NCBI GenBank assembly: GCA_937864115.1
Contig: CALMII010000060.1
Coordinates: 27,325 to 91,324, forward strand
Source of the DNA: an uncultured Steroidobacter sp.
GTDB taxonomy: Bacteria; Pseudomonadota; Gammaproteobacteria; Steroidobacterales; Steroidobacteraceae
DNA length: 64,000 bases
Reading direction: 5' to 3'
Of the stretch, positions 10,362 to 19,475 are shown piece by piece. The notes below the pieces were generated by a model. The model did not search any database. It was not told the origin of the DNA and was given only the letters and a program-made list of their open reading frames with translations. Positions within the stretch are counted from its first letter, which is position 1. The number at the start of each line of letters is the position of its first letter. The translations under genes and the position numbers were made by a program.

Positions 10362-11735
10362 ATGAAACAGGTGCGCGGGATTCTGACGCTGGTGCTGGGC
10401 GCGACGGCGATCGGCGCGGTCGCAGCGCCGCGCACGGATGACTACGTGCGCGGCATCGAAGTCAGCACCTACGAGCAACGCCCGCTGGTCGAACTCGTGC
10501 TGCCCGACGAGGTGTATCAGGGCGTGACGCGCGCCGATCTCGGCGACCTGCGCGTCTTCAACGCCGCGGGCAGCGCCGTGCCGCATGCCTTCTGCGCTTC
10601 GCCGGCGGCAGCCGAGCCCGTCGTGAGCAGCGAATCGCTGCCCGTATTCGATCTGCAGGCCGGCGTGCCGGCGACCACCACCGGCGCGACGCACGTCGAA
10701 GTCGAAACCGCGGGCGGCACGCAGGTGCGCATCCAGGAGAGCGAACCGGCATCGACCGACGCGCCGCGCACGAAAACGTGGGCGCACGTGATCGATGCCC
10801 GCGGCGTCGAAGACAGCCTGCGTTCGATCGAGTTCGACTGGACGAGTCCCGACGGTGCCTCGCAGGCCAGCGTGCGCATCGAGGCGAGCGACGATCTCGA
10901 CCAGTGGCGCACGGTAGTCGGTTCCACCACCTTGCTGCGCGTCACGCGCGACGGCCAGCAGCTGCAGCGCAAGACCGTGCCGGTGATCGAACAGCGCTAT
11001 CGCTTCCTGCGCGTCGTGCGCACCGACGGCGGCCCGGCGCTGCAGATCGCGCAGGTCACGGCCGAACGCGTCGCGCGGGCGCAGGAGATCGAGCCCGTCT
11101 GGTTCACGGCGAATCCGCAGGAGCCGGTCGATGCCGCGCATCTGCGCTTCGATGCCGCGCGGCTCGCGCCGGTGACGTATGCGCGGCTGGTGTTGCCGGA
11201 GCCCAATTCTTCGGTGCGCGTGAGTCTGGAAAGTCGTGCCGACGAGCAGGCTTCCTGGCGAGCGCGCTGGTCCGGCGAGGTGTATTCCATCGTCAAGGAC
11301 GGCGAGCGACGCGTAAGTCCGCCGGCCGAACTCGATGGCGGGCACGACCGCTACTGGCAGATCACGAACACCCAGACCGCCGCGACTCTCGATCCGGCGA
11401 CGGGCCTCGAGCTGGGTTATCGCCCCGCGCGCCTGCGATTCCTGGCCCAGGGCGATGGACCGTACCTGCTGGCCTTCGGCAGCCGCCGCGCCGAAACGGC
11501 GCCGATCCAGCAATGCGCGAACCTGTTGTCGGACGTTCGCGGCGAGGATCTCGATCAGCTCATCGGCTCGGGCGTCGTGGGAACGTCGCGCACGCTGGGC
11601 GGCGAAACGGCGCTGAAGCCGCTCCCCAAGCAAACCCCGGTCCGGCTGGTCATCCTGTGGGGCGTGCTGATCGTCGGTGTCGGGTTGCTGGTGGCAATGG
11701 CGCTGGCGCTGCTGAAGCGGGTGCGGCAGAACTGA
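10362..11735 (+). CDS. DUF3999 exported membrane-anchored protein
   Basis: 457 residues: a signal peptide (MKQVRGILTLVLGATAIGAVAA), a large beta-rich periplasmic part, and a single C-terminal helix (VILWGVLIVGVGLLVAMALALL) followed by a basic tail. It matches DUF3999, the usual partner of DUF2339. The start at 10362 has AGGGAA 8 bases upstream and exposes the signal peptide; the GTG at 10344 is less convincing. The function is unknown. A role beside the DUF2339 protein in the cell envelope is inferred from the operon. Confidence 0.85.
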   Translation: MKQVRGILTLVLGATAIGAVAAPRTDDYVRGIEVSTYEQRPLVELVLPDEVYQGVTRADLGDLRVFNAAGSAVPHAFCASPAAAEPVVSSESLPVFDLQAGVPATTTGATHVEVETAGGTQVRIQESEPASTDAPRTKTWAHVIDARGVEDSLRSIEFDWTSPDGASQASVRIEASDDLDQWRTVVGSTTLLRVTRDGQQLQRKTVPVIEQRYRFLRVVRTDGGPALQIAQVTAERVARAQEIEPVWFTANPQEPVDAAHLRFDAARLAPVTYARLVLPEPNSSVRVSLESRADEQASWRARWSGEVYSIVKDGERRVSPPAELDGGHDRYWQITNTQTAATLDPATGLELGYRPARLRFLAQGDGPYLLAFGSRRAETAPIQQCANLLSDVRGEDLDQLIGSGVVGTSRTLGGETALKPLPKQTPVRLVILWGVLIVGVGLLVAMALALLKRVRQN

Positions 11736-11783
11736 ACCGGCCGCCACGTGGTATTCAGACTATTGCCTTAACTTCTGGTAAGT

Positions 11784-11811
11784 GTCTAAATTTATATAGA
11801 TAAATTTAGAC
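11784..11811. promoter_or_regulatory. Perfect 11-bp inverted repeat, candidate operator of the HipA-family gene
   Basis: GTCTAAATTTA-TATAGA-TAAATTTAGAC has perfect arms around a 6-bp spacer and ends 30 bp before the start codon. The block is strikingly AT-rich against its surroundings and overlaps the likely promoter. Because the gene product starts with a winged helix, self-repression through this site is a natural hypothesis. Confidence 0.6.
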
Positions 11812-11841
11812 TTTTCTATTCAATTCCTATTCAATGACGGC

Positions 11842-13149
11842 ATGGACGCCGCCCTATCCAATCTGCTGGCCGCCGGAAGTCGCACCGGAGTCGAACTGCG
11901 CGAGGCCCTGGGCATTTCGCAGCCGACCCTGTCGCGGGTGCTGCGAAGTTCGCGCGACGAGATTGCCGTGCTCGGTCGCGGGCGCAATACCCGCTATGGC
12001 CTCTATCGCCGCATTCGCGACCTGCCGCCGGAACTGCCGGTGTTGCGTGTCTCGCAACGCGGTGACATCGAACGCATCGCCTCCCTCATCACGATCGCGC
12101 CGGATCGATTCTGGTTCGAGGATCATCAGCAGCCCGCGGCCAGCCGCGAGTTTCCGTCGCTGCCCTGGTTCATGACCGACATGCGGCCGCAGGGATTTCT
12201 TGGGCGGCTGTTTCCGCAGCGCTACGAAGACCTGATGCTGCCGGCGCGCATCGTCGACTGGAACGAAGATCACGCGCTGTATGCGATCGCGCGACGCGGC
12301 GAAGACCTTGCGGGCAACCTGCTGGTCGGCGAAGAGTCGCACGCGCGCTGGCTGGCTTCGATGCATGACACTGAAACGATTGCGCCGGGTGATCGTCACG
12401 TCCGCTACCCGCAGCTCGTCCGGGATGCGATCGAAGGCCGCATCGCCGCGTCCTCCGCTGCCGGCGAACAGCCGAAATTCACGGCAATCATCGGTGAATC
12501 CGCCGCCAGCGCCCGGCACGTGCTGGTGAAGTTCACGCCGTCGCTCGACACCGCCAGCGGCAGGCGCTGGGCGGATCTGCTCATCACCGAGGAAATCGCA
12601 GCGAGCGTGCTGCGTGCCCATGGCATTCGCGCGGCGACGTCGATCTGTTCCGTCTACGGCGAGCGCGCGTTTCTGGAAGTCGAACGATTCGATCGCATCG
12701 GTGCGCGCGGGCGACTCGGCGTCATTTCGCTGGGCGCACTCGACGATGAGTTCGTCGGCGAACGGATCGGCTGGTCGCAGTCGGCCGCGGCGCTGCTGCG
12801 GGCACAGCTGATCGATGCCGACGCTGCGCGAACGCTGCGCTGGCTGAATGCGTTCGGCGCGATGATCGCCAACACCGACATGCATCTGGGCAATGCTTCT
12901 TTTCTGCATGAAGGCAGCGCGCGGTTCGAACTTGCACCCGCCTACGACATGTTGCCGATGTTCTATGCGCCCGTCGGCAACGAAGTCCCGGCACGCCGGT
13001 TCGCACTGCCGGCGCCGACGCCGGCCACGGCCGACCAGTGGCGTGCCGCCTTGCCTGCCGCCCGGACGTTCTGGCAGGCCGTCGCGGATGACGCCCGTGT
13101 TTCACCGGAATTCCGTGCGCTGGCGGGCGGTCACGCCGTCATGTCATGA
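11842..13149 (+). CDS. yjjJ: HipA-family Ser/Thr kinase with N-terminal winged helix (YjjJ/HipH type)
   Basis: 435 residues. Residues 1-60 form a winged-helix DNA-binding domain (SQPTLSRVLRSS recognition helix). The rest is HipA-like: a lysine strand in HVLVKFTP, HLGN of the catalytic loop near residue 348 and AYDMLP with the magnesium-binding Asp about 20 residues later. E. coli YjjJ has the same layout, with toxin and DNA-binding parts on one chain and no separate HipB partner. No hipB-like gene is adjacent. The true target here is unknown. Confidence 0.85.
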   Translation: MDAALSNLLAAGSRTGVELREALGISQPTLSRVLRSSRDEIAVLGRGRNTRYGLYRRIRDLPPELPVLRVSQRGDIERIASLITIAPDRFWFEDHQQPAASREFPSLPWFMTDMRPQGFLGRLFPQRYEDLMLPARIVDWNEDHALYAIARRGEDLAGNLLVGEESHARWLASMHDTETIAPGDRHVRYPQLVRDAIEGRIAASSAAGEQPKFTAIIGESAASARHVLVKFTPSLDTASGRRWADLLITEEIAASVLRAHGIRAATSICSVYGERAFLEVERFDRIGARGRLGVISLGALDDEFVGERIGWSQSAAALLRAQLIDADAARTLRWLNAFGAMIANTDMHLGNASFLHEGSARFELAPAYDMLPMFYAPVGNEVPARRFALPAPTPATADQWRAALPAARTFWQAVADDARVSPEFRALAGGHAVMS

Positions 13150-13257
13150 GCTGTCGGACATTGCCTGAATCCAGCCGCGAACCGGGCGCCGCCCAGTGCC
13201 CGACGGCCGGGATTTCGGCCTAGAATCCCGCCCCCGATCCCTGGGGCCTGTGTATCC

Positions 13258-15186
13258 ATGCGTTTTCCCGACCCTTTCGACGTCATCGTCATCGGCGGCG
13301 GCCATGCCGGCACCGAGGCCGCGCTTGCCGCGGCGCGGATGGGATCGCGCACGCTGCTGCTGACCCAGAGCATCGAGACGCTCGGGCAGATGAGCTGCAA
13401 TCCGGCCATCGGCGGCATCGGCAAGGGTCATCTGGTGAAGGAGATCGATGCGCTCGGCGGCGCGATGGCGCGGGCGGCGGATCGGGGCGGCATCCAGTTC
13501 CGCACACTCAATGCCAGCAAAGGCCCGGCCGTGCGGGCGACGCGCGCACAGGCCGATCGCGTGCTCTACAAGGCGGCGATTCGCGGGATGCTGGAGAACC
13601 AGCCGAATCTGACGCTGTTCCAGCAGGAAGTCGCCGATCTCGTCATCGAGCAGGATCGGGTGCGCGGTGCGGTCACGCAGACGGGTATCGAGTTTCGCGC
13701 ACGCGCGGTGGTGCTGACGGTCGGCACGTTCCTCGGCGGCAAGATCCACGTCGGCCTCACGAATTATCAGGGCGGTCGCGCCGGCGATCCGCCCTCGAAC
13801 AAACTCGCCGAGAAACTGCGCGCGTTGCCGTTTCGTGTCGGACGGCTCAAGACGGGCACACCGCCGCGCATCGACGGTCGCACGATCGATTACGACGGCC
13901 TGCTGGCACAGCCGGGCGATGAGCCCACGCCGGTGTTCTCCTATCTCGGCCGTCGCAGCGATCATCCGCGCCAGATCCTGTGTCACATCACCGCGACCAA
14001 CGAACGCACGCACGAGATCATTCGCGCCGGCTGCGATCGTTCGCCGATGTTCACGGGCGTGATCGAAGGCGTCGGTCCGCGCTACTGCCCGTCGGTGGAA
14101 GACAAGGTGCATCGCTTCGCCGACAAGAACTCGCACCAGATCTTCATCGAGCCGGAAGGGCTCACGACGCACGAGATCTATCCGAACGGCATTTCCACCA
14201 GCCTGCCATTCGATGTGCAGTTCGATCTGGTGCGCTCCATCAAGGGCTTCGAGAACGCGCACATCACGCGGCCCGGCTATGCGATCGAATACGACTACTT
14301 CGATCCGCGCGACCTGCACGCGAGCCTGGAAACCAAGTTCATCGGCGGGCTGTTCTTCGCCGGCCAGATCAACGGCACGACCGGTTACGAAGAAGCCGCC
14401 GCGCAGGGCATTCTCGCGGGCCTCAATGCGTCATTGCAGGTGCAGGGTCGCGAAGCCTGGTCGCCGCGCCGCGATGAGGCGTACATCGGCGTGCTCGTCG
14501 ACGATCTGATCACGCGCGGCACCAGCGAGCCCTATCGCATGTTCACCAGCCGCGCCGAATACCGGCTGCTGCTGCGCGAGGACAATGCCGATCTGCGTCT
14601 GACGGCGAAGGGCCGCGAACTCGGACTCGTCGACGACGAACGCTGGGCGTTCTTCGAACGCAAAGTCGCGGCGGTGTCTGCGGAGACGGCACGACTCGAC
14701 GCCGTCGTCGTGCATCCTCACCAGATCACGGAAGAGGAAGCCGTCGCCGTTCTCGGCGCGACGCTGCCGCGCGAAGCTCATGCGTATGCATTGCTGCGGC
14801 GTTCGGAGGTGACGTACGAAGCGCTGACGGGTCTGTCGGCCGTCGATCGTCCGCAGTGGATGAAAGAACCCGACGCCGATTCGCGTCTGATCGAGCAGGT
14901 GCAGCTGCAGCTCGAAGTACAGGCGAAATACACCGGCTACATCGATCGCCAGCAGGACGAGATCGAACGTCATCGCCGTCACGAAGAAACGCGACTGCCC
15001 GCCGACATCGATTTCGCGAGCGTACGCGGCCTGTCCACCGAGGTTCGCCAGCGACTGCAGGCGGCGCGGCCGGATACCCTGGGTCAGGCGGCACGCGTGC
15101 CGGGCGTCACGCCGGCCGCCATTTCGCTGCTGCTGGTTCACCTCAAGCGCCGTTCAGCCGGTTCCCGTTCGCAGCTTGCGGGCTGA
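13258..15186 (+). CDS. mnmG: tRNA uridine-5-carboxymethylaminomethyl(34) synthesis enzyme MnmG
   Basis: A full-length 642-residue MnmG (GidA). With MnmE it modifies the wobble uridine of several tRNAs, using FAD, NADH and folate. It begins with the FAD-binding motif VIGGGHAGTEAA; the SCNPAIGGIGKGHL segment follows at about residue 47. GTPPRIDGRTID and the C-terminal helical domain that contacts tRNA are all present. The usual neighbour rsmG is not next to it, so the classic mnmG-rsmG-parAB order is broken here. Confidence 0.97.
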   Translation: MRFPDPFDVIVIGGGHAGTEAALAAARMGSRTLLLTQSIETLGQMSCNPAIGGIGKGHLVKEIDALGGAMARAADRGGIQFRTLNASKGPAVRATRAQADRVLYKAAIRGMLENQPNLTLFQQEVADLVIEQDRVRGAVTQTGIEFRARAVVLTVGTFLGGKIHVGLTNYQGGRAGDPPSNKLAEKLRALPFRVGRLKTGTPPRIDGRTIDYDGLLAQPGDEPTPVFSYLGRRSDHPRQILCHITATNERTHEIIRAGCDRSPMFTGVIEGVGPRYCPSVEDKVHRFADKNSHQIFIEPEGLTTHEIYPNGISTSLPFDVQFDLVRSIKGFENAHITRPGYAIEYDYFDPRDLHASLETKFIGGLFFAGQINGTTGYEEAAAQGILAGLNASLQVQGREAWSPRRDEAYIGVLVDDLITRGTSEPYRMFTSRAEYRLLLREDNADLRLTAKGRELGLVDDERWAFFERKVAAVSAETARLDAVVVHPHQITEEEAVAVLGATLPREAHAYALLRRSEVTYEALTGLSAVDRPQWMKEPDADSRLIEQVQLQLEVQAKYTGYIDRQQDEIERHRRHEETRLPADIDFASVRGLSTEVRQRLQAARPDTLGQAARVPGVTPAAISLLLVHLKRRSAGSRSQLAG

Positions 15187-15367
15187 CCTGCCCGCGTGCG
15201 GCGGAGGATGCCTGTCCCGCCACTCAGCATTCGTCACATTCCGTCAAATCGGCGGCGCGACTCGCGGGCAAGGTGTGATTGCCTTCATCGTTTGATCGCC
15301 GACCGTCCTGCTACGCTGCGTTCCGCGCACCCCGTCCACCCATGCGTTCCCGGGTAACACGACGTTT

Positions 15368-15655
15368 ATGGTCTGGTTTCTGATCTTCGCTGCCACTGTT
15401 TTCGCCCTGTATTTCTGGTTCCAGTACCAGGCACAGCAACGCGAGGAGAACAGTCCTCTGGCGAGCCATCGCACTGGCCACAATCACATCGGCCAGGTGG
15501 TGGTGCTCGAACAGGGATTGCAGAACGGTACCGGCCGTGTGCGTCTCGGCAATCGCGAATGGCCGGTCCGCGGCCCGAATCTGCCCGCCGGCGCGAAAGC
15601 GCGCGTGACGGGAGTGGATGGGACGATTCTGCTGGTGGATCGGGTAGCGGCGTAG
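15368..15655 (+). CDS. Small NfeD-like membrane protein
   Basis: 95 residues. An N-terminal membrane helix (VWFLIFAATVFALYFWF) is followed by an OB-fold-like segment with the pattern GxxxRVxLxxxxWPVRGPxLPAGAxxRVxGVDGTILLVD, which matches the C-terminal domain of NfeD proteins. NfeD proteins usually accompany membrane proteases or stomatins; neither is nearby. It appears monocistronic. Confidence 0.7.
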   Translation: MVWFLIFAATVFALYFWFQYQAQQREENSPLASHRTGHNHIGQVVVLEQGLQNGTGRVRLGNREWPVRGPNLPAGAKARVTGVDGTILLVDRVAA

Positions 15656-15662
15656 TCTGCCC

Positions 15663-15687
15663 AGGCCGGCTGAAGCCGGCCCCACAG
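15663..15687. repeat. Family A palindrome, copy 3 (half unit)
   Basis: Only the GGCCGGCTGAAGCCGGCC half with CCCACAG remains. It lies between the convergent NfeD-like gene and the next gene, with a further AGCCGGCT remnant near 15710. Confidence 0.75.
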
Positions 15688-15716
15688 TTAAGAGAGTCGG
15701 TGGGCTCAGCCGGCTC

Positions 15717-16832
15717 TCATCCGCAGCCCTGTTCTTTCTTCGCCCGCTCGCTGTTCTGCTGCCACAGCGTTTCTCCCTGCGTCTTCGCCTGTTCCAGGAT
15801 CGAAGGCGGCTGACCTTTCTCCAGCATGCCGATCGATTGCGAAAAGACGACCGCGTTCTGGACGTAGGCGTCGCCGGTACAGCCGGTTTCATTGAGTCGA
15901 TCGCCGTAGTACTGCCAGCCGAGCATCTGCACGCGCGTCTGCCGATTGCCCCAGGGCATGCGCATCATCGAAGTGAATGCGAGCGGTTCGCCGTCCTTGG
16001 CCGCATCGAAGCCGAAGGGCGCGGCGCCGCCTGAATCGGCGGGATGGCCGTCGCAGCCCGTGGCCATGCAGTTGGCGAGTTCGACCTTGGCGCGCGGCAG
16101 CGTGCGGCCGGCCTGCTTGAACAGCAGGCGGATCGAAGAAACGTTCTCGGTGGTCTGACCGCGCTGCACGGCAATCAGGCGGCCCATCGCCATGGCCTGC
16201 TGCGCGGGCGCGTAGTTCCTGTCGACGGCCTGCTGCAGAAAGGCCTCGCGCTTCGCCGGATCGCGCACGAACTGCGCGAGCTCGGTGGCGCTGGCGGGAT
16301 CGCCCGCCTCGGCGGCCTGACGCAGCCGCGATTCGATGCCCTGATAGTCGAACGGCGCCTGGCTGCAGCCCTGTCGCGCGCGTTCCTGATAGCTGCGCTC
16401 TGCATTCAGCACGCCGGCGATGCGCGCGAGTTTTTCCGTCGACACCATCGGCGCGAAACGCGCGAGCTGCGCCGGGATGTCCGCAGGCCGCGACTGCGAG
16501 ATGCGATTGCACCAGTGCTGGATGCGCACCAGTGCGATCGTCGCATTGCGATCACCCGCGACACTGCGCTGACTCAACTGACCGATCGCGGCATCGGCCG
16601 AGCCCGCGCCCAGCGACTTCAATGCGTCGTCGCCGATGCCGAGTCCGACCAGCAGGCGTTTGTGCGCGACGTACTGCAGGCGTTCGTAGAAGGCGGTTTC
16701 GTCGGTGGCAGTGACGGTCGCCTGTGACGGCTCGGCGGCGGGCGCGTTCTCAGGTTTGGGAATGTCGATGGCGAAGGAGGCAGTGCACGCGAGCAGTGCG
16801 GTGAGGCCCGTGAGCGAAATGCCACACGACAC
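15717..16832 (-). CDS. Exported protein with helical repeats, function unknown
   Basis: About 371 residues if translation starts at GTG 16832, which has a strong AGGGAGGGGG sequence just upstream and yields a signal peptide (GISLTGLTALLACTASFA). An open frame continues upstream to 16979, but that part is made of intergenic GC-rich repeats and is probably not coding. The middle (SRLRQAAEAGDPASATELA and similar blocks) looks like Sel1/TPR-type helical repeats. Several Cys residues suggest disulphides in the periplasm. The specific family was not recognised. Confidence 0.65.
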   Translation of the reverse strand: MSCGISLTGLTALLACTASFAIDIPKPENAPAAEPSQATVTATDETAFYERLQYVAHKRLLVGLGIGDDALKSLGAGSADAAIGQLSQRSVAGDRNATIALVRIQHWCNRISQSRPADIPAQLARFAPMVSTEKLARIAGVLNAERSYQERARQGCSQAPFDYQGIESRLRQAAEAGDPASATELAQFVRDPAKREAFLQQAVDRNYAPAQQAMAMGRLIAVQRGQTTENVSSIRLLFKQAGRTLPRAKVELANCMATGCDGHPADSGGAAPFGFDAAKDGEPLAFTSMMRMPWGNRQTRVQMLGWQYYGDRLNETGCTGDAYVQNAVVFSQSIGMLEKGQPPSILEQAKTQGETLWQQNSERAKKEQGCG

Positions 16833-16982
16833 GCCCCCTCCCTGCCCTCTCCCCTCGCTGGGGGATTCCGTCGCGCTTGCGCGCTCCTCCTCCCCGCAAG
16901 CGGAGGAGGGTGAAGAAAAGCGTCCCCTCCTCCGCGCAGCGGGGGAGGGACAGGGTGGGGGCTGCGTCGTCGCGCACATGAG

Positions 16983-17726
16983 CTACGGAGCAACGATGAG
17001 GTCGTACTCGATCTGCACGTTGCCGTTGAACGTCATCTGTCCGCTCTGATAGCTCTCGGCGGCGCCGGCGGAATCGGCCGCCATCGCCATCGTCTTCATG
17101 CGCGACATGACGGGCACCGGAACGAAGCCGGAGCTGGCGGAAATCGTGCGCGCAGCGCCGAGTCGCGCGCCGGCGGCCTTCGCCACGGTTTCGGCATTGA
17201 GCCGTGCGTCTTCCACCGCCTTCGCCAGCGCGCTGCGTTCCAGGTCGCGACGCTTGCTCGATTCCAGCCGCGGATCGCCGAGCTGATTGACGCCGAGATC
17301 GGTCGACTTCTCCAGCAGCGTGCCGAGCTTGTCGAGATCGCGCAGGTCCACTTCGACCTGCCGCGAGACGAAGTAGCCGATGAGATTGCGTTCCTTGGCG
17401 TTGTTGTCCCAGTTGTATTCGGGCTGCACGCTGATGCGCGTGGCGCGCACATATTTCTGATCGATCTTGAGATCGCGCGTGAGCTTCAGCACGGCTTCGA
17501 CCGTCTTGGTGACTTCGGCGCGTGCATCTTCCAGGCGCGGTTTGCGCGATTCGACACCGAGCGTGACGATGGCCTGATCCGGTTCGGCCTGCACTTCGCC
17601 CTGGCCGGAGACGGCGACGATGCGCGGACGTTCCGCCTCGGCCGCGAGCGTGGCTGCAGAAAAGACGCTCGCACCGATCGCAAGACTGAGTGCCGGAAGC
17701 AGGTGACGGAATACTCGCTGGTTCAT
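16983..17726 (-). CDS. Periplasmic SIMPL-domain (DUF541) protein
   Basis: 247 residues with a signal peptide ending near ATLAAEA. The start of the mature part, VAVSGQGEVQAEPDQAIV, is the hallmark of SIMPL proteins, as are ARAEVTKTV and the C-terminal SSGFVPVPVM region. Family members are periplasmic or outer-membrane proteins of poorly defined role, in some species linked to oxidative stress. A possible operon with the downstream exported protein would have to run through a GC-rich repeat stretch (16833-16982). Confidence 0.85.
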   Translation of the reverse strand: MNQRVFRHLLPALSLAIGASVFSAATLAAEAERPRIVAVSGQGEVQAEPDQAIVTLGVESRKPRLEDARAEVTKTVEAVLKLTRDLKIDQKYVRATRISVQPEYNWDNNAKERNLIGYFVSRQVEVDLRDLDKLGTLLEKSTDLGVNQLGDPRLESSKRRDLERSALAKAVEDARLNAETVAKAAGARLGAARTISASSGFVPVPVMSRMKTMAMAADSAGAAESYQSGQMTFNGNVQIEYDLIVAP

Positions 17727-17853
17727 GTGGGGGATCCTTCGTTGTTGCTGACAGGGGGCTGCACACGCAGTTGCAGGCTTGGTCCGTCGCCATCGCTCAA
17801 GAGTTCAACGCCGCGCGCAGTATCTGGCGCACTGCGAAAAAAGTCTGTTGCGG

Positions 17854-18474
17854 TTAACCCAGCAGCGTGGGGATCAGCGTTCGTAGTCCGGATCGGTCCC
17901 GTTGCAAGGCTTCACCGCGCCCGGCAAGGATCGCCTGCAGATCGGTCACGGCGCGTTCGAACTCGTCGTTGACGACCACGTAGTCGAATTCGTTCCAGTG
18001 CGACATGTCGTCGATCGAATCGCGCAACCGTCGTGCGATCACTTCGTCCGAGTCGGTCTTGCGATCTCGCAGCCGTCGTTCGAGTTCGGCGCGCGACGGC
18101 GGCAGGATGAAAATGGAGAGGGCCTGCGGCATGGCGCCGCGGATCTGTTGCGCGCCTTGCCAGTCGATCTCCAGCAGCACGTTGTCGCCGGCATCGAGCA
18201 TCGACTGCACCTGGGACTTCGAGGTGCCGTAGAAGTTGTCGAAGACCTGCGCGTGCTCCAGGAAGTCGCCGCGCTCGATCATGGCCTGGAACGTCGGCTT
18301 GTCGACGAAGAAGTAGTCGTACGTGTCCTTCTCCGTGGCGCGTCGTGCCCGCGTCGTATAGGAGATCGAAAAACGCAAGGACGGCAGGCGCTTCATGACT
18401 TCGCGCACCAGCGAAGTCTTGCCCGCACCCGATGGCGCGGCGATCACGAACAGCTTGCCCTTCTCGCCCTGCAT
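17854..18474 (-). CDS. gmk: Guanylate kinase
   Basis: 206 residues; it converts GMP to GDP with ATP. The P-loop APSGAGKTSL is at residues 13-22, followed by SISYTTRARR, the GMP-binding segment DYFFVD and GDFLEHAQVFDNFYGT, and LLEIDWQGAQQIR. The length is normal for the family. It lies 6 bp downstream of yicC on the same strand. The yicC-gmk order is common in bacteria and suggests co-transcription. Confidence 0.97.
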   Translation of the reverse strand: MQGEKGKLFVIAAPSGAGKTSLVREVMKRLPSLRFSISYTTRARRATEKDTYDYFFVDKPTFQAMIERGDFLEHAQVFDNFYGTSKSQVQSMLDAGDNVLLEIDWQGAQQIRGAMPQALSIFILPPSRAELERRLRDRKTDSDEVIARRLRDSIDDMSHWNEFDYVVVNDEFERAVTDLQAILAGRGEALQRDRSGLRTLIPTLLG

Positions 18475-18480
18475 GTCCTG

Positions 18481-19347
18481 CTATTCCACGTTCTGAATCT
18501 GCTCGCGCATCTGCTCGATGATCACTTTCATGTCCACCGCGGCGCGTGTCGTTTCGGCGTCCTGCGATTTGGACGAGAGCGTGTTCGCCTCGCGATTCAG
18601 TTCCTGCATCAGGAAGTCGAGACGACGTCCCGCCGGCTCGGCGGAATCCAGCACGCCCGTCACTTCCTCGAGATGGCCGGTGAGACGGTCCATTTCCTCG
18701 TCGACGTCCATCTTGTGCGCATACAGCACCAGTTCCTGCTCCAGCCGCTCCGGATCCGGCGTCACGCCCATCTGCGAAATCTTCTCGACGATGCGCTCGC
18801 GCAGGCGCTGCGAGATTTCCGGCAGGCGCGTGCGCACGACCTGCACCTGCGTGCGCATGGCCGTGCAGCGGCTCGACAGCAGTTCGCGGATGCGCTGGCC
18901 TTCGCGCAGTCGCGTGTCGTTGAGTTCGGTGAGCGACTCCTTCAACAGTTCGAGCGCCGCGGCCAGGACCGGCTTGCTGTCGATGCCCGCATCGCGGATG
19001 ACGCCGGGCCAGCGCAGCAGATCGAGCGGATTCAGCGGCGCCGTATCGGGAACGCGATGGCGGACCTCTGCCACGCGTGCCACCAGCGCATCCAGCAGCG
19101 CGGTATCGATCTCGAGCGACTGTTGCGACGGGCCGCTCGATCTCAGATAGAGATTCGCATCGACCTTGCCGCGCCGCAGGGCGGCCGTGATGGTCTGGCG
19201 CACGTCATTGTCGAGCGACCTGAGATCGTCCGGCAGCCGCAGCGAGATCTCCAGATAGCGGTGATTCACAGTGCGCAGTTCACAAACGAGGGTGCCCCAC
19301 GGACCCTGACGTTCGCGGCGGGCAAAGCCTGTCATGCTGCGGATCAT
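18481..19347 (-). CDS. yicC: YicC-family endoribonuclease
   Basis: 288 residues. The conserved start MIRSMTGFARRE and the SVNHRYLE-like motif (TVNHRYLEISLRLP) are near the N-terminus. The C-terminal block REANTLSSKSQD...VDMKVIIEQMREQIQNVE is the signature of YicC/DUF1732. E. coli YicC acts as an endoribonuclease. The gene is divergent from the PP2C phosphatase gene and leads into gmk. Confidence 0.95.
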   Translation of the reverse strand: MIRSMTGFARRERQGPWGTLVCELRTVNHRYLEISLRLPDDLRSLDNDVRQTITAALRRGKVDANLYLRSSGPSQQSLEIDTALLDALVARVAEVRHRVPDTAPLNPLDLLRWPGVIRDAGIDSKPVLAAALELLKESLTELNDTRLREGQRIRELLSSRCTAMRTQVQVVRTRLPEISQRLRERIVEKISQMGVTPDPERLEQELVLYAHKMDVDEEMDRLTGHLEEVTGVLDSAEPAGRRLDFLMQELNREANTLSSKSQDAETTRAAVDMKVIIEQMREQIQNVE

Positions 19348-19475
19348 GCGACAGTGGGTTCCTGAAAAATGCGAAGGGAATTAAGGCAAACGCTGGCTTA
19401 CGTACCAGCGGTTGCCAGTGTATAAAGCGCCGCCAAGTGTAACAGCTTCAACCAGCCGTCCGGCCCGGAGCCCGC

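Noticed and set aside
7289..10435. Open frame of 1048 codons on the minus strand
   Set aside because: It is antisense to the DUF2339 gene and rich in Arg, Gln, His and Glu, the usual composition of a shadow frame in high-GC DNA. No start site or domain.
16833..16979. N-terminal extension of the exported protein at 15717
   Set aside because: The extra residues come from GC-rich intergenic repeat sequence and would hide the signal peptide.
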